This document shows, in pieces, positions 1 through 18,800 of a stretch of DNA of 42,500 nucleotides. A program made the translations under genes and the position numbers. A model generated the notes under the pieces. The model saw only the letters and a program-made list of their open reading frames with translations. It ran no database searches and was not told the DNA's origin. Position 1 is the first letter of the stretch; every line of letters begins with the position of its first letter. Source of the stretch: Anaeromyces robustus (Eukaryota; Neocallimastigomycota; Neocallimastigomycetes; Neocallimastigales; Neocallimastigaceae); NCBI GenBank assembly GCA_002104895.1, contig MCFG01000019.1:205001-247500 (forward strand), read 5' to 3'.

Positions 1-1325
1 ATATTTTTACAAATATAAAATGAAAACAAAAGGAAAAATAATAAATAATTATATCAACATTATAAAAAATAAAAGGAAAAAGAAGTTATAGTTATTTAAT
101 TAATTTACAATTTAATATATAATAAAAATACATAGATTTTAATACAAAAATAAATTTTTCAATCTTATTAATAGATTATTTTTTTATAGTAATGTTTAAT
201 AATTTATTTTATATATAAATTATTGATAAAGTCGAATATATTATAAAATATTTATAAGATTAAATATTATTCAATAAACTATTATAGTTTTTAAATAAAC
301 TATTTTAGTTTTTATTATTTATGCATATGTATTTTATTTATACATTTTTGTCTTAAATATTAATAAATATCTATGTTATTTTTTTTTATACCAAATTTAT
401 ATATTTAATTAAATTTAAAATTAAAAAATTAAATTCAAATTCTAACATATTTTTTATTTTTTTCATTCTTTCATTTACTTAGGTAATTATATTATTTATT
501 TAATATAGTCGATAAAAAAATAACAATATTAAAGAATAATTACAAAAAATTTAGAAAAAAAACTTTCAGAATAATTTATTTTATTTAATATAAGTATTTA
601 AGAAGGAAATAATTGTGTGAAATTAACACACAATTATTTAAAGTTTAATAGAAAAAAGTATATTTAATAAGCATACAAAATAATAATATTCAAGAAAGAA
701 AAAAGATTATTTTAATAATTATTTCTTTTAAAATAAATTCACTAACAATTAATTTTAATAAAAAAATTACAAAAGCACGTATAATATAACTATTACTATA
801 CTAACAATTTTGAAATATTCAACATCAGTATATTTAACGTTAATTCAATTTATTAATTATCAGTATTTATTTTATCAATATTAAAATAGAATAAATTGTA
901 ACTATTCGTTTTACAAGAAAAGAAAAGAAAATTATATTTATTAAAAAAGAAAGATAAATAATTATCAACAAATAGAATTAAACTGAAATAGATTATTTAA
1001 GATATTTATAATTTTAATAAATTATAAATTTTCAAGGGAAATTTTTCAATAGACATATATATAAAAAGGAATATTATACCATTTAAAAGAAAAGATTTTT
1101 TTTAATACTTTAATACAAAAATATTTCTTTTTGATTGTCCTATATCATATATATTTTTGAATACTATTTAGAAATTTATAATATAACAATATCAAGTCTT
1201 TATATATATATTTTTTTTCTTTTTGTATTTTTCTTATTTTGTTTTTTTTTTTTAATCAATTGAAAAAATTTTTATATTATTCATTCAGCATAGTTAAGAC
1301 TTAATATAAATTAAATATCAAGAAA
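1..1325. other. Upstream intergenic region / flippase promoter side
   Basis: No codon-like stretch was found on either strand. The sequence is homopolymeric A/T with scattered TATA-like runs. It holds one clean hairpin (607-639, listed separately). The last ~100 bases before the flippase start are T-rich (around 1205-1255) and then A-rich, which is typical of the 5' flanks in this window. An in-frame TAA lies about 24 bases before the ATG at 1326, which supports that start. Confidence 0.7.
607..639. repeat. Perfect 13-bp inverted repeat with 7-nt loop
   Basis: AAATAATTGTGTG at 607-619 is the exact reverse complement of CACACAATTATTT at 627-639, with the loop AAATTAA between them. The GTGTG/CACAC core makes it stand out from the surrounding A/T runs. 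It could be an RNA hairpin in a transcript end or a protein-binding palindrome. Function is unknown. Confidence 0.8.
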
Positions 1326-6766
<5,441 letters not shown>

Positions 6767-9003
6767 AATGAAATAAAATAAAGTAAAATAATAAAAAGAT
6801 AAAAAAAATAATAATAAAAAAAAAATAAATAAATAAATAAATAAAAAATAATAATAATAAAAAATAAATAATATATATATAAAAATAAATAAATAAATAT
6901 ATAAATAAATAAATAAATAAATATATAAATAATTAATATAAATAAATAAATAAATAAATAAATAGGTAAATAAAAATAAAAAAAAAAGTATAATACAAAT
7001 AAAAAATAGAAAAAAAAATAAATTTATTAATTATTAATATATTTAGATTTAAATATTTAAATTTAAATAAAAGTAAAAAAATAAATAAAAAATAAAAAAT
7101 AAAAAAAAATAAAAAAAATAAAGGATAAAAATAAAAAATTAATAATAAAATAATAATAATAATAATAATAAAATAAAAATTAAACAGTTTATTATATAAT
7201 ATAATATATATACAAATATATTATAATCTTTGTAATATTTATAATATCTGTTATAAAATCTATTTTATTATTATCTAATTAAAACATTTATTAAAACATA
7301 TTTTAAAATTTTAAAGATTATAATTAATAAATTAATAAATTAATAAATAATAAAATAGATAAATAAGTTTTAATAAATTAATAAATAATAAATAATAAAT
7401 AAATAAATAAATAAATATAATAATCTATATATAAAAAAATAAAATTAAAAATAAAATTAAAAAAAAATAAAATCCTAGAATTTTTTTTTTTTTTACAAAT
7501 ACACACAATGATAAAAAAATAAATAGAGAAAAGAAAAAGGAAAAAAAAATAACACATTATAATTTTTTTTTATATTATTAATAAGATTAAAAAAATTGTT
7601 TATTAAAAAACGTAAAGTATTATTAGATTATAATAGGAATATATAATAATTAGATAATTAAATTACACATTTTTTTTTCTATTACATATTTTTGTTTTTA
7701 ATATTAAGATTATATATATTATGAATTAGGCTTTTTTTTTTTTTTTTTTAAATTAGTTTTTAAAAAAATGATAATTTATGTGTATGAATTTTTTTTTATG
7801 TTTATAATTTTTTCTTATTATTTTTTTTTAAGTATTAGTTTTTATCTTAATTTATTATATTTTTTCTATTAATTCATTATATATTTGTATTATTGATATA
7901 TATGTTTTTTTGTTTTGTTTTTTTTTTTTCATTAAATGTGTTATAACACAAAATGATTAAAGATTTTGTTTTGATATTTTCTCTATATAAAAAAAAAAAA
8001 AAAGTTGATGATAAATAATAAAAAAAAATATTCCTTTCTTAAAAATAATTTAATTGATCACTTTACTATTTGAAAAATTATTTGATACTTTTCAATATCT
8101 TATAATTTATCTATCATTATGATATTTTGATTTTTTATTGGTATCATTATATATATATATGTATATATATATACAAATATTTTTTTTTTGTTTCTGTTGA
8201 TTTTTTTTTTTTTTTTAATTTTTGTTTTCGTTTTACATTTTTTTTATAGTTTTTTTTTTTTTTTTTTTTTTTTTTATTTTATTTTCTTAGTGATTGTTAA
8301 ATTAAATTGTTAAATATTTTTTTTCCAAAAATTTTTATAATATATATAAAAACAATGATAAAATAAAAAAAAAATTTTTTTTTTTATCATTTTTCATTTG
8401 AAGATAAAGAAACATATAATAATATTAATAACTCAATATATATAAAATATATTTACTTATCCTTCAATATAAAAATTTAATTTTAAAATATAAAATATTG
8501 GTATAAATATTTTAATATGATAATTAATGATATTAGGATAATAAATTAATTTTTTTTTTTTTTTTTGAATATTAATGTTTAAATGATTATTATTATATAT
8601 ATAAAAAAATATTTTATATATTTTAAAAAAAAGTTCTTATATTAAATATTTTCTTTTGATTAAACTATTATAACTATTATATTATTATTAAATTGGATAT
8701 TTTTGGTATATGTTTTAATTTTGGTATATTTGTAGTTTAAGCTTTAATTGATAAGAAAATCCTTTTAAGGATAATAATTAATATTAATATGTTTCATTTT
8801 TTAAACTATTATCTGTAAACAATAATAGTTTATATTATTAAAATTATTAAAATAATTTTAATAGTTTTTTTTTTTTTTTTTTTTTTAATTGATTTTGAAT
8901 TTTTCTAATTTCTTTCTAATTTCTTTTTTTTTTTTTCTCCTTATTTCATATTTTATAGATTTTTCAAATCTAAAATAATAATATGAAAGAAATTAGAATC
9001 AAA

Positions 9004-9037
<34 letters not shown>

Positions 9038-9832
9038 ATAGAGTTTAACTTAAAATTAAAGTTATTAATAAATGAAAACAAGAGAAATTCTTATATCTAA
9101 AAATACTTAATAATAGATATATTTGTTTTATTTTTTCTTCTATAGTTTTCAATAGAAATAACTTTTATATGTTAATATCAAAACTCTTTTCCTAAATAAA
9201 ATCAACAAAATTTTTTTAGGAAAATTAAATAAATAAAATAAAAAAAAAAAAGAATAGAAAATGATGGTATAATTTTAAGAAAGAAAAAAAAAATAAAAAT
9301 ATCTTATTCATATATATATAAAATAATTTTTATTTTAATATTATTTTGAAATAATATATATTCTTTCCTTTCTCTTTCTTTTTCTTATTTTCATTTTTTC
9401 TTTCTTTCTTTTTTTTTCTTCTTCTTTATATATTTTTTACTTTTGAATATAATTAATATCATAAAAAAAATAAAATATTTTCTACTTTTTTATAATATTA
9501 TTATATATATATTTTTCCTTTTCTTATTTTTACTTTTGCTTTTATTTTTTTTTTATTTTTTTTTCTTTTTTTTGTTTTATTTTTATTTTGTTTTTTTTTG
9601 CTTTTTATAATTTTTTTTTGTTTTTATTTGTTTTTTTTTTTTTTTGATTGTTTTTTTTTTTCTTTTTTTACTTTTTTATCTTAAATTATTATTTTTTTTA
9701 TATTTTTATTTTTTTGTGTTTGATATTATTATTTTTTTTACTTAAATTATTATTTCTTTTTTATTTAAAAAAAGAATAAATTGGAATAAATAGCTGTTAA
9801 TAATGATTTATTATATTTTTTAAAGATAATAT
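6767..9832. other. Intergenic region between convergent flippase and BTG/Tob genes
   Basis: No coding signal was seen. It opens with AAAT-rich tracts (about 6819-6970 and 7390-7420), continues with poly-T/poly-A blocks, and holds a 26-base A run at 9011-9036. A 14-base inverted pair, TTCTAATTTCTTTC (8903-8916) and its complement (8985-8998), encloses a T-rich spacer. The region presumably contains both 3' UTRs, since the flanking genes converge. No clear poly(A) signal can be singled out in such AT-rich sequence. Confidence 0.65.
6819..6970. repeat. AAAT-rich simple repeat tract downstream of flippase
   Basis: Repeated AAAT tetramers interrupted by ATATAT and AATAAT runs, starting about 50 bases after the flippase stop codon, so probably within or just past its 3' UTR. 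Confidence 0.85.
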
Positions 9833-10813
9833 TTAATGTACGAGTATTTCAGATGATAAGTTGCTTCTAGTTTTTGGGGTATGTGAAGATTTTGAAGAAC
9901 TTCCATGTCTTAAATTCATTTTACTATTATGATGACTGTTGTATGTTTTTGGTTGAACTCTTGAATTACCTTTGTATAATGTACATATATTACTGTAATC
10001 ACTTCCTTGTCTATAACATACACTTGAAGGATCAACCTATAATTTTGAATATTTTTTAAAATTTATTTTTATTAAAAAATTGTATATATAATATTTATTT
10101 ATTAAATACTAAAAAATCTATTCTATTTATATATATATTATTTTTTTTTCTTTTTTTTTTTTTTGAATTCATTATTTATTGATATTCTTCAAAAATATCC
10201 TCGTATATTTAAATTGAATTTTTTAATCAAATAATATATAGAATAAAATTAAATATTTATATTATTTATAAATATTATTTACCCATATGATTAAATCATT
10301 TGGGAAACATTGTGAAACATCCATTCCAGCTAAATAAGCTGCGATTAAAATTAAATGATCTATTCTTCCATCATTTATAGAAATAGATCTTTTTATATAT
10401 AAAATAATTTATTAATTAATATATATATAAATTAGTAAATAAAATATATAAATAAATAAGAAAAGTATAATAATTATTTATATTTATTTTTGATTAAGAT
10501 TTAGTGAATAAATATTTATATTTATATTTTATTTTTAAAATTTTTATAAATATTATAAACATACATGAAATATAAATAAATAAATAAATAAACAAATAAA
10601 AAAAAAAAAAAGAAAAAAATTTATATTTTATATTTATTTTATATTTTACCTGTATGCACTTCCTTTTAAAGGATTAGTATCATCCCAATGTGAGAAATAT
10701 TTATCTTTTAATAATATATTTAAATTTTCTTTAAAAACAATTAATTGCTCCTGTTTAAAGTTCTTAAGATAACTAACAATAAAATCTATGGCAGTTTGAA
10801 TTTCATTAAACAT
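9833..10813 (-). CDS. BTG/Tob (anti-proliferative) family protein
   Basis: Three minus-strand exons, 10813-10650, 10388-10283 and 10036-9833, splice in frame to a 157-aa protein; none forms a long ORF alone. Donors are GTAAAA and GTAAAT; acceptors are AAG and TAG. The product carries the two family signatures: box A as HWDDTNPLKGSAYRSI (about 42-57), comparable to animal HWYPENPxKGxAYRCI, and box B as FPNDLIIWVDPSSVCYRQG (about 82-100), comparable to LPxELTLWVDPxEVSYRIG. The roughly 105-residue BTG domain is followed by a short, basic, Ser/Asn-rich tail, making it about the size of short BTGs. In animals these proteins bind Caf1/Pop2 and promote deadenylation; a similar role here is inference. 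An in-frame TAA lies 15 bases upstream of the ATG, and a poly-A tract precedes it. The family call is firm on both boxes; the function in this organism is unknown. Confidence 0.92.
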
Positions 10814-12657
10814 GGTATGAATAATTTATTCTTTTTTTTTTTTTTTTTTTTATTTTTTTTTTATATTTAAATTAATTAAATTACTATTCTTGATAAATAA
10901 TATTAAAAAAATTTAAAAGAAAAGAAAAAAAAAATTTTTTTATCATAAGAAATAATTTTTATTAGGATAATAAGAAAAATAAAAAATAATTTTTTTTAGA
11001 AATAATATATAATATAATAAGACTATAATTATTAATATAAATAATAATTTATTTAATATATGATTAATTATATTATATTATATTGGATATTATATTGTTT
11101 ACTATTTAAATTTTTAATGTTTATTTTTTGTTTTTGTTTTTTTTTTTAAAAAAAAAGTATAATCCCCCATTTAATACTATATATTACCAGTATAAAATAA
11201 TATATGAAATATACTATCGCTATATATATTAATTTATATTTTAATTTATATAATATATCAACGATAATAAAAAAAAACTTTTTTTTTTTTACAAAATATT
11301 TTGATTCAGCATGATTAAATCACAATAAAATCTAATATATATTAATATATTAAAATATAATCATAATATATATAATTTATTATTATTTAATAATATTATT
11401 AAAATGGAATAATTAAAAAAACTTTAAAAAATAAATAATAATAATAATAAAAAATTTAAAAAAAAAAAAAAAAAAAGTTCACACATAAAAAACTATTTAT
11501 ATATGGATGTTGTTTGTTTTAAGAATTATGATTATATTCTATAATAATTATAAATACTAAATATTTATTGTAGAGATAAACCCGAAGAACAAATTTACAT
11601 TAAATCTAGTTTTATTAGTGAAAAAAAAAAAAAAAAAAAAAACTTTTAAAAAATGCGCATTTTTAATTTTTTTTAATAATGAATGAATACAAAAGAAAAA
11701 AATAACATAAAAATAAAAATAACAATAAGAAATATTAAAAAAAAAAAATTATCAAAAGACTTTTAAATATTAAACAATAATAAATTTTTTAATTTATAAA
11801 TATTTAAATTTTTATACTATATTATTTAAAGGAAATAAATATCATATCATAATAATAATAATATACAATATATAAAAGGAGAAAAAAATAATATAATAAG
11901 AAAGAAATGAAATAAAATAAAAAATAAATAATAATAATAATAATAATAAAACAAGAAAAGGAATCAATTATAAATATTCTTATATGAATAAGTTATAATA
12001 TTGAGATTTTAATTGAAATGAATAGTACTTTTTTTTTTAATTATCATCCCTAATAAAATTTATCAAGATATCTCATATAAAGAAAAATAAATAATTATAA
12101 TATTATTATATAAAAATGTTATTTTATATTTTATTATTTTTTTTTTCTCATCATTCCTTATTTTTTTCTTCCTTTTTTTTCTTTCATATGATGTTCTAAA
12201 AAGATAATAAAATAAAATAAAATAAATAATTTAATTATATAAAATTAACATTATTTTCCAACAATATAAATTATATAAATGAAATATAAAAACTTTTAAG
12301 ATTAAAAAGAAAATAATTTTAATGATAATAAATAACTATAAAAATTAAGCTAAAAAGTTAAAATTCTAAATAATATTTTATAATATTTATATACAAACAC
12401 AATTTTCGTTTAATTTGTATTTTAAAATATATAAAAAAAAGTGATAATAAATAAATAAATGAATAAATAAATAAATCTTATTAGCAATAGAATAAAATAT
12501 AAAAAATTATGTATTATAATAATAATTATATAATAATTATATCGTTAATTAATTAATTATTGAATGAACGAAATATAAAATTATTATAATTATTTATAAT
12601 TATAAAAATTATAAATAATTAAATATATTTTAATTTCTTTAATTTTAAATAAATAGA

Positions 12658-12718
12658 AAATTATTTTATTTTATTTTATTTTATTTTATTTTATTTTATT
12701 TTATTTTATTTTATTTTA
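12658..12718. repeat. (ATTTT)n pentanucleotide microsatellite
   Basis: Uninterrupted TTTTA pentamers, about 12 units, ending where the sequence switches to an A-rich run. Confidence 0.95.
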
Positions 12719-13029
12719 AAAATAAAAAAAAAAAAGAAAATAGAATTCATAATTATTTATTATTTATTTTTACAATTAATTTTAATTCTTTTATACCTTT
12801 TATTTTCTTTTTTTTTTTTTTTCTTTTTCTTTTTATTAAACGATATAATTTTTTCAATGGAGAATGATCATTAATTATAACTCTATCATCGAAAGAGAAA
12901 ATTAATAATTTGAATTGAATTAAAATTTTAATTATTATTTAAGTATATATGATTAATAAAAATAAATAAATAAATAAATATAAAAATAAATAAATGTTTT
13001 ATTAATATTTTCAATAAATACTATTTAAA

Positions 13030-13125
13030 TTTTTATTTATTTATTTATTTATTTATTTATATATTATTTATTTATTTATTTAACTATTTATCTATTTATT
13101 TATTTATTTATTTATCTATTTATTT

Positions 13126-13189
<64 letters not shown>

Positions 13190-13265
13190 TATAATTTATT
13201 AATTATTTATTTATTTATTTATATATTTATATATTTATATATATATTTATTTATTTATTTATTTA
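13030..13265. repeat. (ATTT)n tetranucleotide arrays
   Basis: Several runs of ATTT separated by short interruptions (ATCT, ATAT). The longest pure stretch is at about 13128-13190. Confidence 0.93.
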
Positions 13266-13554
13266 TTTATTTTGTTTTATTTTAATTATTTTATTTTAAT
13301 TTTTATTTTTTAAGAATCTCGATTATGAAATATTTCTTTTTTTCTTTTTTTCTATTTTTCTTTTTTTTTTTAATTTATTCATTTTTTAATATTAATAATC
13401 CCCATTTTTATATTAAATAAATAAATTAATTAATATAAATAAAAATTAATTAATTAAAAATTTTATATTAATTAAAATAAAAATAATAAATAAAAAATAA
13501 AAAAAAATTTTTTTAAGCCTTTTACTAAGAATATTTATTTATTAATTTATTTCC

Positions 13555-13760
13555 TTATTTATTTATTTATTTATTTATTTACTTATTTATTTTATTTATT
13601 TATTTAATATTTTATTCATTCATTCATTCATTTATTTATTTACTTATTTATTTTATTTATTTATTTAATATTTTATTCATTCATTTATTTATTTACTTAT
13701 TTATTTTATTTATTTATTTAATATTTTATTCATTCATTTATTTATTTATTTATATTTAAT
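13555..13760. repeat. Minisatellite of ~53-61 bp units built from ATTT/ATTC
   Basis: A unit starting ACTTATTTATTTTATT recurs at 13581, 13642 and 13695, and each copy continues through AATATTTTATTCATTC. The 61- and 53-base spacings differ by two ATTC tetramers, so the units vary by internal slippage. Confidence 0.88.
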
Positions 13761-14064
13761 TAATTAATTAATTATTTATTTATTTACTTATATATAAAAA
13801 GAAAAAAGAAAAAAGTACAAAAATTACAAAAGATGTTAAGTGAAATATTAAAAATTAATTAAAACAAAAAAACAAAAAACAAAAAATAAAATAAAAAAAT
13901 AATTAAAATAATCAACTCAGCTCAAAGTTTATAACCATCATAATAATAATAACAATAAAAAAAATTAAAGAAAAGTTTTTATTATAAATAATAAATGAAT
14001 AAATACAAATATTATTATTAATTTTATTTAATTGGAAATGTTATAATTATTTCTATATTTGTTT

Positions 14065-14226
14065 TTATTATTATTTTTATTACTACTATTATTTATTACT
14101 ACTACTACTTCTATTATTACTACTACTATTATTTATTACTACTACCACTATTATTATTATTACTACTACTATTATTATTATTAATATTATTAGTATTATT
14201 GTTACTATTATTATTTTTATTATTAT
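14065..14226. repeat. Imperfect (TAT/TAC)n triplet tract
   Basis: Runs of TTATTAT and TACTACTAC keep a three-base rhythm. This leaves long open frames of Ile, Val and Ser on the minus strand, which are an artefact of the repeat and not a gene. Confidence 0.85.
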
Positions 14227-15806
14227 AATATTTTTATACTCCAAAAATAACACTATTGTGTTAATAATGGTCATTCATTTTATTCATTTAATTATTTGTT
14301 TATTTATTTACAAAATTGTGCTTTTTCATTTTTATTTATTATTATTACTTTAAAAATATACATTAAAAGAAACTTTTTAAACTTATATAATATGATTATT
14401 ATAATTTTTTTTTTAAATTTTTATAATATAGATTTTAATAATAAAAAAAATTAACGATCATTTTAAAAACAAATTGTGGTAAATTATTATTACTTTTATA
14501 TAATATATAAAAAAATAAAAAAAAAAATTAAAAATAATATCAATATAGACTTTGTATATGTATATATTAGTATATTAATATATATGCATATTCTTTTTTT
14601 TTCTTTGGAATAATATTTAAAAATTTTAAAACCTTAAATATTTTTTTTTTAAAAAAAAAAAAAAACAATAACTAAATAATTTTAAAATATATTTAAGGAA
14701 AATATTATTATTAATTTTATTTTCTTTTTCTTTTTCTATTTCTATTTCTATTTCTATTTCTAATTTTTTTAATATCGTTTAAAAAATTTTAAATTTTATA
14801 ATAAATAATTGTCACCATTATTTATCTTATTTTTTTTTTTTTTTTTTGTAATATCATTTGTAAGATTTTTTTATTTTAACTTTTTTAAAAATTATATTGA
14901 GGATTAAAATTATAAATATAAATATTATTTGTCATTTATATATATCAATTCAAAGTAGCAAAAAAAAAAAATTGTAATCAACTTAATAATAAAAAAAATT
15001 TCTTTATATATACTTAAATAAAATTATTATTGTTAATTTATTTTTTTTCTTACTTTTTCTTATTTTTTCTTATTTATAGATAAAATATTAATGTAATTAA
15101 TATTTTATCATTTCAAAGAATTAAAATTATAATAGAAAAACAAATTAAAATATAATTAAATATATGATTTAATGATATTAAATGTTTTTTATATTATGAT
15201 GAATTCTTTATTAATTTTTATTTAAATTATATTTCTTTTATAAAAAAGTTTATTTAAATTATGTTTCTTATAACAAAAAAATTTATTAAATAATATAATA
15301 AATTTATTACAAATTAATATTTAAAGTTAACTATTAATTAGATTTTTTTTTTTTATAAAATTCAAATAATTATTATTTTTTTATTATACTTTATTTCTAT
15401 AAATAATTTAATATTTTTACAATTATTAAAAAACCTAAAAAATATTTTTTAAAAGTAAATGCAATGCTATAAAAAAAATTTTTTTTTATTTTAAATAATT
15501 TAATGATTTTAATTAAGATTTTTTTTTTTATTTTATGCATAAAAGAATACTTTAATTTACGAAAAAAAAAAAAAAAAAAAAATTTATAATAATAATGATT
15601 ACATGTGAATATAAAATATAATAAAGTTTTTAAATTATTTTTATATATAATATTTTACTTTATTTATTATTATTATTTTTTTTTTTTGGTAGTATGGTAT
15701 TTTTTATTTTTTTCTCTCTCTTTTTTTTATTTTATTTTAATTTTTTTTTCTTTATAATTATTGATTTTATTTTATTTTAAAAAAAAATAATAATTATCTT
15801 ATTATT

Positions 15807-18800
15807 TTAATATTTAGATGTTGATGATGTAGAATAGAATGAATATATAGATTCTAAAGGTTCATCCAAAACATGAATTGAAGATATAGAAGTAGTATTA
15901 GTATTAGAGGTAGAATAAATTGTATCATTTGATATATAGGATGTTGAAAAAGAAGTATTAGATTTTTGATTGTTACTATTAAAACATGTTGAACATAATG
16001 AATTTGATGGAGAAGAAGGTTGAGAATAAATAGATGATGATGAATTGGAATAAAGATGAATAGGAATTGTTGAATTTTTTTTTCTTGGAATATGAGATAT
16101 AGAGGTTGTATTTGATAATGATGAATAAGATACTATTGATGGTGATGATGATAATGATGATGGTGTTATGTTGGATGAATATGAATAAGTAGTATTATTT
16201 AAATGATTTGCTAATGAATTATGGTTAGGTTTATGCTTTATTTGATTATGGTGGAATTTTTTATTAACTGTATTATCATTGATAAAATGTTTACCATTAT
16301 GAATATTTTTTACTTGTTCTTGATATTTATTTTGATGAGTCGTATGATTAGTAATATCATTAGTAATGTTAGATTTATGTAAATTATGATAATTATTTGT
16401 TACTGATGAAAAAGAATAGTTATTCTCATTATTAACTTCATTATAAGAAGTATAACATGATGAGGATGTTAAATAAGATGAATTTGATAAATATGAATTA
16501 GATATCGTAGAATCTGAAGTTGTACATTTTAAATTTAATTTTGATTTTGCTTTTGTTTTTGATTTTGATTTTAATAAATTTAATGATTCTTTTGTTGAAG
16601 CTTTTTGTGGATTAGAAGGATAATTATATTTATTATTGGAATTTAATAATACTTTCTTTTCTTTATTTTCTTCTTTCATAGGACAATTTGAAATAGTTTT
16701 ATTAAAACACTTTCTTTCATTATTCGATTGCATATTTTTACTTTGTACTTCCTTTTTAATATGAACGTTATTATTATTATTATTATTATTATTCGATGCT
16801 GTTACAAAATTATTAATTTTTGTTTGAGGTGGTTCTGTATAAATATAATTAATAAATAATAATTTAATATTAATTATTATTTATTAAAAAAATTTAAATA
16901 AAAAAAAATTAATAATATATTAGTTAATAAATGAATGAATGAATGAATAAATAAAAATAAATATATTTTGATTAATTTAATATTAAATAAATATATAATT
17001 AAATTTAAACAAATAATGAATAATATATATATATAAATATAGTAATATATAAAAAAAAGTGTAGTAGATTATATTATTTATAGTATAAAATATCAAATAT
17101 ATATAAAAATAATTAAAATCATTTTACTCTTTTTAACAAATAAAGTTTTTTCATTATCAATATTTTTATTATCATTTGGAAATGAAGTTGGATTTATTAT
17201 ATTATCTAAACATGTTGTTGGATAAGATTTATATATATTGTCGAATTTTACAGGATTTGATGTCAATAACATTTCCCATATTTTATTTCTGTCTTGATTA
17301 TTATAATTTTTCATTATATTTTCAGTAACATGACATAATTCTAAATAATTCTATATTCATTTAAATATTTATTTAAATAAATATCGAATTATTTAGAATT
17401 TATAAAAAATAGTAATATAGAAAGATATATTAAATAATAATAATAATATAAATAATAAATAATAAATTAATAATAATAGTTAATAATTATAATTGATAAA
17501 ATATGGAATCATAATATATTATTACAAGTATTTGTTAATAAAAATAAAGATTTGTATATTTACTTTTTGAAATAGTTCATTAGACATAATATTAGTATTT
17601 TTAAAATCTATATTCATAATTTTTGCTAATTCATTTTCAATAGTTTTTCTTTTAACATGTTCAATAGTATTCCTAAAATATTCTTTTTTCGATAATTCTT
17701 TATTATTTTTCCTTTTTTTTTTTTTTTTTCAAAATAATTTTTTTTATTATTATTATTAAATATAAATATATATATATATATTTATTTATTTATTTTAATA
17801 ATTGCTTATTTTAGTATTAAATATTAACATTTATTTTTTCTTTAATATTTTTTTTATATATATACCTAATATTTCTTTTTTCATTTTCAGAAAGTTCATA
17901 TTTATCAATATTTTCCATCTGTAATAATTATAATAATAATTATTGAAATTATTAAAAAATAATAATAATAATATATTAAATATTATTTGAATAAATATTA
18001 TATGATATATATATTATTTTAAACTAAATAATAAATACATTATCCATTTTTCTCATCACATTTTTTAATTTGATTTTTTCTATCAGAGAATTTGATACTA
18101 CTTTTTCTAAATATATAATGTTGGTATTAATAAAAAAAAATCCTTTTTTTTATAATTTTGTTAAAAAAATACACACATATATATATATTAACCTTTCATA
18201 ATTTGTTTTATTTCTTGTTTATCTTCCTTTTTATTTTTTTTTATAGAATCTTTTTCTAATAATATTTTTTGATACAATTTATTTGATAAATTATCTTAAT
18301 ATTATTAAAAAAAATATAATTTTGATTTATAGTAAATAATGTTAATAATAATATTAAAAAAAAAAGAACTTTCTATTTTTTTTATTTATATATTATTTTT
18401 TAAAATATACCTGAACATTTTGTAATAGGATTATATTTTGTTGAAGAAAATACATCATTATGATAATTCTTCTTTGAAGATTTATTTTTTTTAGCATTAT
18501 TAATATAAGTATTAACCCAACTTTTATTAATATTTTCCTTCTATTTTTGTGTTTCAAATTATAATATATATGAAAACAAGAAAAACAAGAAAATTTTTTT
18601 TTTTTTTTTTTTTTTTTAATATTTTATTAGTTTTTTTTCTTTTTTTATAAGAATTTTAATAATAGTAATAATAATTATAATTATATATATATATTACTTC
18701 ATCATCAAAAATATTTTCAGTAATTACTTCGTCATTTATACTTGAAATTGAATTATTTGTTATTAAAGAATAATCTTCTTCCTCATTCATTTTAATTTTA

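Larger units (their letters stand above)
10814..15806. other. Gene-free 5-kb region with simple repeats
   Basis: No gene was supported on either strand. It holds poly-A/T runs, a pentanucleotide array (12658-12718), ATTT arrays (13030-13265), a minisatellite (13555-13760) and a TAT/TAC triplet tract (14065-14226). A small less AT-biased patch at about 11505-11622 contains short open stretches, but no start, splice sites or similarity that I could use. The left end is the BTG/Tob promoter side; the right end carries the 3' flank of the giant minus-strand gene. Confidence 0.65.

Noticed and set aside
9874-10059. Plus-strand 61-codon open frame
   Set aside because: It lies antisense to exon 3 of the BTG/Tob gene, whose minus-strand frame carries a recognisable domain.
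11505-11630. Less AT-biased patch with short open stretches (RDKPEEQIYIKSSFISE)
   Set aside because: The short frames on both strands end within a few codons or run into poly-A, and no splice partner or similarity was found.
14089-14274. Minus-strand Ile/Val-rich open frame
   Set aside because: Produced by the TAT/TAC triplet rhythm; no ordinary codon use.
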